From assembly GCA_947507965.1 (NCBI GenBank), contig CANNQU010000011.1, forward strand, positions 1 through 59,892: a stretch of 59,892 nt of DNA, written 5' to 3'. Below, piece by piece: positions 53,523 through 59,892 of the stretch. The position numbers and the translations under genes were made by a program. This DNA is from Bacteroidota bacterium. GTDB taxonomy: Bacteria > Bacteroidota > Bacteroidia > UKL13-3. The notes under the pieces are model-generated. The model saw only the letters and a program-made list of their open reading frames with translations. It had not been told where the DNA came from and made no database searches. The first letter of the stretch is position 1, and each line of letters opens with the position of its first letter.

Positions 53523-56288
53523 TCAATTGACGCCTGCTTTGCGTTTCGCTTCTAACACCAGGGCATCCGCTTTAACATTCGCCTCATTTAAAATCTTTTG
53601 AGCTCTTGCATCTGCATCTTTCTTTAGCTTATCAGCAGCAGCACGAGCTGCTACTTTGCCAATCGGGTTCTGAACGCTACTCACCAGGCTGTCGGCCGCT
53701 TTATACCCTTGCTGCTTTACCATGGCAGCATACACGGCCGCATCGGCCTTCATTTTATTCGCTTGGCTCTGTGCATCAGCCACAATTCTGAGGGCTTCTT
53801 CTTTCACTTTCGCCTCACCAAGTAATTTTAAAGTATTAAGTGAGTCTTGGGCTTTTTTTATTAGCGCATCTTTCATCTCATCAAAGGCTTTATTCGCCAT
53901 ATCGCGCAAACTTGTTCGAATTTCCGGCTTTAACATACTTCCGGTTAAAAAAACATCAACATCTACCCATTCACCTAACTTAATCGGTATCGGCGATTTC
54001 GCATTGGCTTGCTGTACCATGGCATTCAACGAACTATTAGCTGACCCGAATTCCGCACGTGGCACACTCAGCTTTAAATGAAAATTCATGCTCTTATCTA
54101 AACTGGTAGCTCCTTCCAGTAATTCCATCGTATAATTATTCCATTTGGTTTTGAAGGGCTTCACCATTACCTGCCCATCGTTGACCATAAAGGCCAATAA
54201 AATACGCTGCAAATCAAATTTCTTTAAATTCGTTAATTGTAAATTATCGGCGAGCATATCCAACGGCTTGCATCCGGAAATAGTGGCACGTAAAACATCC
54301 AGATTCCCAGTGCTGTTTATGGTGCTGAAAAGTGGTGCCAGGTTTTCATCGAGGGTAGAAGAAAAATGCATCGAAGTATTTAACATACCACTCATATACT
54401 GGGCTAATGGTGCAAAGGTTTTTACCGTCACAAATGTCTTAAATGCCTTCTGAATATCGAGTTGTTGTATGGCCAAGGTAAAATCGAACATCGGCTTCTT
54501 GATATCATGAGAATTATAGGACCCATTCATCAAAAACTTCCCGTCGAGCATCTCCAATGTGGTATTCTCAAAAGTCAAAATTCCATTATTAACTTTTACA
54601 TTCCCAACGAAATTTTGGATATCATAAGCTTCGTATTTTAATTTTTGAATCGTGGATTTTAAACTAAAGTCAATGTTTTCGGGCACCTTGAACGGTTTTA
54701 ATGGCACGGTATCGGCTGCAGGTGCATCCTTGCTTTCGCCCATAAACTCATTGCAATTAAAGAAAGAGGAATTCAAGGATAACACTCCTTTAATTTTTTC
54801 CTTACGTAACAGATACCCAAAAAAGTTTTCTAATTTTCCTTTCGCGTCGATATCCGTGCTATTGATGATGGCCTTACACGCTATTAAATCAACTTTTTGG
54901 GGAGTTAGCTGCGCTACGGCTTTTTCCACTTTCAACGACATGCTGCCTTTGCTTTCATAAACTATATTTTGCGCTACAAAACTTCCAGAGGCATTTAACT
55001 TCTCATACTCTTTATGGGCAAGTTCGGCGATATTGCCTTTGGCCGAAGCATCTACATCCAGCATACCACTTAATTTAGTATCTGCCATAGGAACGATTTC
55101 CGTTAGTGTTGCCAAATTTATTTTCCCTTTAATCTCTGCATCAATAAATGCGTTACTCGTAGGATTCGTTATTTTCACTCGAGCATCAATTTGGTCTTGT
55201 GCTACTTTAGCATGTAGATGCTGCAAATCGATGGTTGTATGATCGGTGACCCCGTCTTCATTGATAACGTGTAATGCTAAATTGATATCGCTGATCTTCT
55301 CTGGTAACGATGGGTACCTCAACGACCCTTCCTTTACTTCCAAATGCAGTGCATATCCGGGCATAACCTGCTCATTATAGGTTCCCTTTAAGGTGGCTTC
55401 TACAAGAAAAGTGCCGGTGGCCTGCATATCTTCAAACTTATTCTTGTAGAGAGCAGGCAATAAACTCAATAATTTCTTAAAGTCATACTGGTTGTTTTTA
55501 AGGGTCAGGTCCACCTCTATATCCTGATCATTAGGCAAGGCAATAAAGCCATCGGCATGAATAGCTAAGTCGTTAAAGGCAATGATATTATCTTTGAACT
55601 CAAACCTAAAGGTATTCAAATCAAAATGTAAAAGGGCATCAGCAAATGTTTTCACCTGGCTTAGATAGTTAACCCCACCATAGGCTATGGTTAATTCCTT
55701 AATATTGGTTTTTGTTTTCAGGTCGAACACCATAGCATCAAAATTTCCACTACCCAAATGATCGACGCCATTGAGGTATGCATAAAACCCAAGGCTTTGA
55801 TCATCATATTTAATCCTTCCGTTTTTGAGTTCATAAACATCCAGTTTTACCTTTAATTTAGATGTTGAGGTATCGGCAAGCGAGTCGGGCAGCGTAATAT
55901 CATAATTTGCTTTCCCGTTCTTATGGTAGATTATATTAACGACCGGTTCTTCTGCATAAAATTTTCGAATCGAAATCTCACGGGTATCCCAAAGGGCTTT
56001 TAAATCAAACACCACCTGGGTTTCCTTAGCATATATTAAGGTATCGCCCTCAAACTCACCATTCCCCAGTATCGATAAATTTCGTATGGATAAACTTACC
56101 TTCGGGAAATTTTTAAATAGGTTGAGGCTAATATTATTATCGAAGTCGAGTTTCGCATTCAAGTGTTTGTTTGCTTCCGATTTTATTCTCTCCACTATTT
56201 TACTCTTAAAAAAGAAAGGGGTAACGACCAAAATCAGTATAAATATCAAAAAAACAGTTACTCCAATTTTTAAAATTTTCTTCGCCAT
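53523..56288 (-). CDS. AsmA-like protein with C-terminal helical tail
   Basis: A 921-residue protein with one N-terminal membrane helix (residues ~7-27) and a long beta-rich body of the AsmA/TamB-like type: the first domain has LFKNFPKVSLSIRNLSI..., and repeated G-x-L-x-V-x-A motifs follow. The last ~150 residues are Ala/Lys/Glu-rich, likely a coiled coil. AsmA-like proteins act in phospholipid transport between membranes; the C-terminal extension is unusual. Start ATG 56288 sits 4 nt after a -7 box. Confidence 0.8.
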   Translation of the reverse strand: MAKKILKIGVTVFLIFILILVVTPFFFKSKIVERIKSEANKHLNAKLDFDNNISLNLFKNFPKVSLSIRNLSILGNGEFEGDTLIYAKETQVVFDLKALWDTREISIRKFYAEEPVVNIIYHKNGKANYDITLPDSLADTSTSKLKVKLDVYELKNGRIKYDDQSLGFYAYLNGVDHLGSGNFDAMVFDLKTKTNIKELTIAYGGVNYLSQVKTFADALLHFDLNTFRFEFKDNIIAFNDLAIHADGFIALPNDQDIEVDLTLKNNQYDFKKLLSLLPALYKNKFEDMQATGTFLVEATLKGTYNEQVMPGYALHLEVKEGSLRYPSLPEKISDINLALHVINEDGVTDHTTIDLQHLHAKVAQDQIDARVKITNPTSNAFIDAEIKGKINLATLTEIVPMADTKLSGMLDVDASAKGNIAELAHKEYEKLNASGSFVAQNIVYESKGSMSLKVEKAVAQLTPQKVDLIACKAIINSTDIDAKGKLENFFGYLLRKEKIKGVLSLNSSFFNCNEFMGESKDAPAADTVPLKPFKVPENIDFSLKSTIQKLKYEAYDIQNFVGNVKVNNGILTFENTTLEMLDGKFLMNGSYNSHDIKKPMFDFTLAIQQLDIQKAFKTFVTVKTFAPLAQYMSGMLNTSMHFSSTLDENLAPLFSTINSTGNLDVLRATISGCKPLDMLADNLQLTNLKKFDLQRILLAFMVNDGQVMVKPFKTKWNNYTMELLEGATSLDKSMNFHLKLSVPRAEFGSANSSLNAMVQQANAKSPIPIKLGEWVDVDVFLTGSMLKPEIRTSLRDMANKAFDEMKDALIKKAQDSLNTLKLLGEAKVKEEALRIVADAQSQANKMKADAAVYAAMVKQQGYKAADSLVSSVQNPIGKVAARAAADKLKKDADARAQKILNEANVKADALVLEAKRKAGVN

Positions 56289-56292
56289 GCTG

Positions 56293-56300
56293 CAAATTTA
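56293..56300 (-). promoter_or_regulatory. -7 box (TAAATTTG) of the AsmA-like gene
   Basis: Exact TAnnTTTG on the minus strand, only 4 nt before ATG 56288, so transcription would start at or next to the start codon. Confidence 0.55.
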
Positions 56301-56478
56301 GTATAGTGAATCCAATAATTTCGGGTTAAACCCATTTTATAATAAACACTGCCAATAAACACCTTCGGCTTTGACACTTTAGCATAATACACATTTTTTA
56401 TTGTCATAATGTGTATAAAAGTTAAAAAGGAACTGTATTTGTGTACCGTACTTTGCAACTCATAAATAAATCAAAATC

Positions 56479-56799
56479 ATGTCCATTGAATTCACCGACG
56501 CAAACTTCGAGGCAGAAGTTTTAAAATCTACTAAACCTGTAATTGTTGACTTCTGGGCAGAGTGGTGTGGGCCATGCCGAATGGTAGGCCCGGTAGTTGA
56601 AGAATTGGCAAAGGAATATAAAGACCAGGCCGTTATTGGAAAACTCAATGTGGACCATAATCCCCAAACAGCCATCACCTATGGAATTCGTAATATCCCG
56701 GCTATACTATTTTTTAAAGATGGACAAGTAGTGGATCGTCAGGTAGGTGCAGTAGGCAAAAATGTGCTACAGGCCAAGTTAGAGAGTCAGATGAAATAA
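56479..56799 (+). CDS. trxA: thioredoxin
   Basis: A 106-residue thioredoxin: active site W-C-G-P-C at 29-33, cis-Pro in GIRNIPAILFF near 75, and the Lys/Gly C-terminal helix. Cytoplasmic disulfide reductant. It stands alone and ends at a clear terminator. Confidence 0.96.
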   Translation: MSIEFTDANFEAEVLKSTKPVIVDFWAEWCGPCRMVGPVVEELAKEYKDQAVIGKLNVDHNPQTAITYGIRNIPAILFFKDGQVVDRQVGAVGKNVLQAKLESQMK

Positions 56800-56841
56800 C
56801 AAGAAGAAAACAAAAAACAACACTTGGCCGTATTTACTTAG

Positions 56842-56871
56842 GCCGTACGTTATTCGTGCGGCTTTTTTTTT
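56842..56871 (+). terminator. terminator of trxA
   Basis: GCCGTACG, loop TTATT, CGTGCGGC (8 bp, one G-U), then nine T. Confidence 0.9.
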
Positions 56872-56908
56872 ATTTCGAGAATACTCCTCTCGAAACACCA
56901 ATAGGCCC

Positions 56909-58180
56909 TTATTTAGAGCGCATCGCTTCTACCGGATCGAGGCGGGAAGCCGCATAAGCCGGAATGATACCCGACAAAATACCGATGGAAAAAGCAATGA
57001 TAAAGGCAATAGAAACATTAAACATAGAGAGTATTAAAGAAACTCCGAATATTTTGGCAATGCCAACACATAACATCACGAGAACTAAGCCTATTAGTGC
57101 TCCCATTATACACAGCACGACCGCCTCCATCAAAAACTGAATTAAAATAAAATTATTCTTGGCACCCAGCGATTTTTGAATGCCGATGAGGTGAGTACGT
57201 TCTTTCACCGAAACAAACATAATGTTGGCTACTCCAAAACATCCTACAATAATGGAGAACAAACCAACGATTGCCCCTACGATCCATAGTATCTTAAACA
57301 AACTATCGAAGGCGGTGGTGATCATCGACATTTCATTCAACGCAAAATTATCTTCCAATCCAGGGGGTAGCCTTCGCACAGAGCGCATATTTTTACGTAC
57401 CTCATCTTTTATATAATCGAGGCTTGCTTTTCCTGTAGGTTTGACATAGATGCTGGGTTCGATGAAATTTCGTCCAACGGCTACAATCGTTTTAATATAA
57501 TTATAGGTAAGCACCGCGGTGCCATCGAGGCTTGTCTGTAATAAGTTACTCCCTTCTTTTTTAAATACACCAATAACAACAATTTTCTTTCCATCGAGTT
57601 TTATTGTTTTGCCCACGGCGTTTTCCGAATTAATAAACAAGCCTTCGGCGATATCATTACCGATAATAGCCGCATTGCTACCCGTTGCAAAATCGAGCTC
57701 GCTAAAAAAACGACCAAAGGCAATGTCAAAGCTTCTGATTTTATCGTAGTTGGAGGTACACGCAATAACCCCCGGATTACTCACGGTATTCTCTAGATAC
57801 TTGAAATTACCGGCATTATAATTTAACTGTAAGCAGCAAATCGCTTGACCTTTCAGAGATTCGTTTAACCTTTCAAATTCACTATATTTAGCAATCGGGC
57901 GATTCATATATTTCCACCACGGATATTCACCACCGAATAAGATGGGCCATTTTTGAACCAATACCAAATTGCTTCCTAAGGCATCGATACTACTATGTAT
58001 ATTACGTTGCAGCGAATCAACCAGGGTGAAAACCAGTATGATACAGAAGATGCCAATGGAGATACCCAAGGTAGAAAGAAAAGAACGTAACTTATTACTT
58101 ATAATAGCCAAGAAAGCCCCTCGAATGCTTTCGGAGAATATTTGCAAGGAAAGCAAAAAAGAAGGTGGACGACGGATCAT
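56909..58180 (-). CDS. MacB/FtsX-type ABC transporter permease
   Basis: A 423-residue permease: an N-terminal helix (KLRSFLSTLGISIGIFCIILVF), a periplasmic MacB-PCD-like domain (~65-280) and three C-terminal FtsX helices with VKERTHLIGIQKSLGA near 330 and ASRLDPVEAMRSK at the end. Such permeases work with a separate ATPase and often an adaptor, moving lipoproteins or signalling. Neither partner is adjacent. Confidence 0.88.
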   Translation of the reverse strand: MIRRPPSFLLSLQIFSESIRGAFLAIISNKLRSFLSTLGISIGIFCIILVFTLVDSLQRNIHSSIDALGSNLVLVQKWPILFGGEYPWWKYMNRPIAKYSEFERLNESLKGQAICCLQLNYNAGNFKYLENTVSNPGVIACTSNYDKIRSFDIAFGRFFSELDFATGSNAAIIGNDIAEGLFINSENAVGKTIKLDGKKIVVIGVFKKEGSNLLQTSLDGTAVLTYNYIKTIVAVGRNFIEPSIYVKPTGKASLDYIKDEVRKNMRSVRRLPPGLEDNFALNEMSMITTAFDSLFKILWIVGAIVGLFSIIVGCFGVANIMFVSVKERTHLIGIQKSLGAKNNFILIQFLMEAVVLCIMGALIGLVLVMLCVGIAKIFGVSLILSMFNVSIAFIIAFSIGILSGIIPAYAASRLDPVEAMRSK

Positions 58181-58197
58181 AAAATTGCTTTAAGGGG

Positions 58198-58205
58198 CAA
58201 AAATA
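58198..58205 (-). promoter_or_regulatory. -7 box (TATTTTTG) of the MacB-like gene
   Basis: Exact TAnnTTTG on the minus strand, 17 nt before ATG 58180. Confidence 0.5.
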
Positions 58206-58270
58206 ACGTTGCCTGAGCACATTTAGCACAATTCATGTTGATAAAAGAAGAATAATTTTGAAGAATTGGT

Positions 58271-58300
58271 TTGTTCAAGTAGAAAAAAAACATACCTTTG
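58271..58300 (+). promoter_or_regulatory. promoter of tRNA-Lys (TTTG-N18-TACCTTTG)
   Basis: Both Bacteroidota elements are present: TTTG at 58271-58274 and TACCTTTG at 58293-58300, separated by 18 nt, about 44 nt before the tRNA. The most complete promoter in the window. Confidence 0.7.
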
Positions 58301-58343
58301 CACTCCTTTTTTAAGAGAGGGATGGAGATAAAACTCCGGTTAA

Positions 58344-58416
58344 GATTCCGTAGCTCAGTTGGTAGAGCATTACACTTTTAATGTAGGGGTCCTGGGTTCG
58401 AATCCCAGCGGGATTA
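58344..58416 (+). tRNA. tRNA-Lys (anticodon TTT)
   Basis: 73 nt. Acceptor GATTCCG pairs with CGGGATT (G-U at the first pair); D arm GCTCAGTTGGTAGAGC; anticodon loop CTTTTAA gives TTT; T arm CTGGG-TTCGAAT-CCCAG. The target of MnmA thiolation. Confidence 0.95.
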
Positions 58417-58841
58417 CAAAGACTTCACTCAAACAAACGCAAAGTCGCTCAGGTTTCAACACCAGAGCGACTTTTCTGTTTTTAGCCATTGCTATTGACG
58501 CTAGCAAACGCACTTAATTTATGAATCTAGTTTACATTTTTGGCGCATTTGAAGGTGATACGGTTTATAATGAAATTATCCTAACCTTATTATTTTCTCA
58601 CTCAAGAAGAAATTATACCAACTCAGCACTTATAATTATCGGGGGTCAATCGTAGTTGATACTTTCGCATAACATCAAATATTTCTTTTCGATAAATCCT
58701 GCGTTTGGTTAACATTAACGAGCACCGCATAGCTTCTGTTCAAACAAACTAAATATTGAAAAGAAATTATGGTGATTGTTTTGCATTTGTACAATTGTTA
58801 ATATTTAATTCAAAGTCTTCATTGACTGGTTGGTGTACGCT
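58417..58841. other. intergenic after tRNA-Lys
   Basis: 425 nt. Contains the tRNA terminator at 58441-58483 and otherwise AT-rich sequence without gene, repeat or clear -7 box. Confidence 0.5.
58441..58483 (+). terminator. terminator after tRNA-Lys
   Basis: AAAGTCGCTC and GAGCGACTTT form a perfect 10-bp stem with a 14-nt loop, followed by a T-rich stretch. Confidence 0.85.
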
Positions 58842-59522
58842 ATGAAATTGAAAAGTTTATCCATACTACTTGGCTCGGTAGCATCATTATTGATCATTGC
58901 TTGTCATCATGTTCCCTTGGAACCACTACCTATTCCGACCAGTAATAGCACGGTAATCATTGCTGATGCGTCAAACAAAAAAGATAGTATTTGCTTCTAT
59001 GAAGAAGTGAGACCCATTTTAATTTCCAATTGTGCCAAATCGGGGTGCCATAATGATTCCACGCGAAAGGTTGGAGTTATTCTGAATTCGTATCTTAACA
59101 CCACCCGTACCATCTCGGGCAATTTATTGATGCAATCGATTACCGATAATGGTGATTTAAGAATGCCTCCTTTACCTTCCCCTCAACTCGACTCAGCGCA
59201 GGTAGCCATCATTCAAAGGTGGATTTATGAAGGCATGAAAAATGATATCGATTGCCAGGGCCCCTGTGATACCGCCAATGTAAAATATTCTACCGTCATC
59301 GCTCCTATAATTCAAAACAACTGTATTGGTTGCCATCGTGTAAGTGGCACCATTCTTAGTAGTTATGCCAATGTATTGGCCACCGTTACCAATGGAAAAT
59401 TCCTTGGCTCAATAAATCATACCGCTGGTTTCAGGTTCATGCCTGAAGGCGGATACAAGATCTCCGACTGTAAAATCAAACAAATAAAAATATGGATCAA
59501 CGCTGGAGCGCCCAATAATTAA
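58842..59522 (+). CDS. lipoprotein with two c-type-cytochrome-like motifs
   Basis: A 226-residue protein from ATG 58842 with a lipoprotein signal (VASLLIIAC, Cys21). Two repeats of a cytochrome-like domain follow: the first has C-A-K-S-G-C-H (CX4CH, near 63), the second C-I-G-C-H (CX2CH, near 160), each followed by SY..N, then RMPP/RFMPEGG and a W-I-x-x-G helix end. The second can bind heme c; the first has two extra residues, seen in related c-type cytochrome domains but unproven as heme ligand. Likely outer or inner membrane-anchored redox protein. The next gene also carries CxxCH. Confidence 0.78.
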   Translation: MKLKSLSILLGSVASLLIIACHHVPLEPLPIPTSNSTVIIADASNKKDSICFYEEVRPILISNCAKSGCHNDSTRKVGVILNSYLNTTRTISGNLLMQSITDNGDLRMPPLPSPQLDSAQVAIIQRWIYEGMKNDIDCQGPCDTANVKYSTVIAPIIQNNCIGCHRVSGTILSSYANVLATVTNGKFLGSINHTAGFRFMPEGGYKISDCKIKQIKIWINAGAPNN

Positions 59523-59543
59523 TTCACCTAATCTATTTCAACT

Positions 59544-59892
59544 ATGAACAAGAAGTATGTTTACATTATTACATTATTACTTAGTATTGCTATGGTCGTT
59601 AATGTATTTGCCACCATTTCCGGAATTGCCGGGAGGACGGGTTCTCCAACGGAAACCACCTGTACCAGTTGTCATTCCAGCTATGCCCTGAATGCAGGAA
59701 GTGGGAGTATTGCCATCACCCATAATATTCCAACCTCTGGATATGTTCCAGGTACCACCTATGCCATCAGTGTTACCGTAGCCCAAACCGGGTTCTCCTT
59801 GTTTGGCTTTGGATTCGAAGCACTCACCTCATCAAACACCAGCGCAGGAACTATTACCGTGACAAATACAACCAAAATGAAATTAACTACTG
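59544..59892 (+). CDS. secreted Reeler/choice-of-anchor V-like protein (3' end outside window)
   Basis: The first 116 codons of a longer gene. Signal peptide MNKKYVYIITLLLSIAMVVNVFA; then AGRTGSPTETTCTSCHSSY, the CxxCH-bearing start of choice-of-anchor V (Reeler-like) proteins, then YVPGTTYAISVTVAQTG and FGFEALTS. Such Bacteroidota proteins usually end in a type IX sorting domain, which would lie beyond the window. 21 nt after the cytochrome-like lipoprotein, probably the same transcript. Confidence 0.75.
   Translation, partial: MNKKYVYIITLLLSIAMVVNVFATISGIAGRTGSPTETTCTSCHSSYALNAGSGSIAITHNIPTSGYVPGTTYAISVTVAQTGFSLFGFGFEALTSSNTSAGTITVTNTTKMKLTT

Overview
The window is a chromosomal stretch of a Bacteroidota bacterium. 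The evidence is C-terminal sorting domains of the type IX secretion system on two secreted proteins, an OmpP1/FadL-type porin, a DUF3276 PUR-type nucleic-acid-binding protein, a split ATP synthase operon without the beta and epsilon genes, a Bacteroidota-style topoisomerase IV pair, few purine-rich ribosome binding sites, and many TAnnTTTG (or TAnnTTCG) -7 boxes upstream of genes. The order or family cannot be settled from this sequence alone. Most of the window is ordinary core chromosome.

Layout. 1-5.9 kb: tail of a Pro/Arg/Asn/Glu-repeat protein, an OmpP1/FadL porin, and on the other strand a DUF5723 protein, a large lipoprotein and the PUR-type protein. 6-13.6 kb: a half ABC exporter, then the leftward operon atpI-like/atpB-E-F-H-A-G. 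13.6-20.2 kb: sucC, an ABM-domain protein, a divergent SAM hydrolase, phoH, purC and an NHL/PKD secreted protein. 20.2-21 kb: rpmH-rnpA-yidD. 21-27.5 kb: a methyltransferase-GT2 fusion, a second methyltransferase, a DUF2079 membrane protein, kynureninase and a polytopic membrane protein. 27.6-31.1 kb: paaBC, a secreted amidotransferase-like protein, and a RelE/ParE-type toxin-antitoxin pair. 31.5-40.3 kb: a beta-CASP metallo-hydrolase, an MbfA-like ferritin/VIT iron exporter, an M16 protease, a FeoB-associated small protein overlapping selD, an acyltransferase and a DinB-like protein. 40.4-50.2 kb: two tRNA-Leu genes, a secreted matrixin-like protease, mnmA, parE-parC, dgkA, a methyltransferase and a TIGR01777 epimerase. 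50.2-59.9 kb: a double ABC ATPase, a decayed restriction-modification/BRO array, an AsmA-like protein, thioredoxin, a MacB-like permease, tRNA-Lys and two secreted CxxCH proteins.

The most unusual structure is 51.8-53.4 kb. A type IIG restriction-modification gene survives only as its first ~131 codons and its last ~40 codons. An intact BRO-N gene follows, then a second R-M C-terminal tail that overlaps the BRO 3' end, then a second truncated BRO start. This reads as a collapsed tandem array of [R-M, BRO] units, with a perfect 27-bp direct repeat left as the scar.

A second recurring signal is a -7 box only 4-8 nt from the start codon in at least four and perhaps six genes, which predicts leaderless mRNAs. 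Other points worth checking are a SAM hydrolase without the expected histidine, paaBC without paaA/D/E, selD overlapping a Cys-rich membrane peptide, and an inverted-repeat-rich intergenic patch at 30.27-30.37 kb. I see no CRISPR array, rRNA, insertion sequence or prophage.
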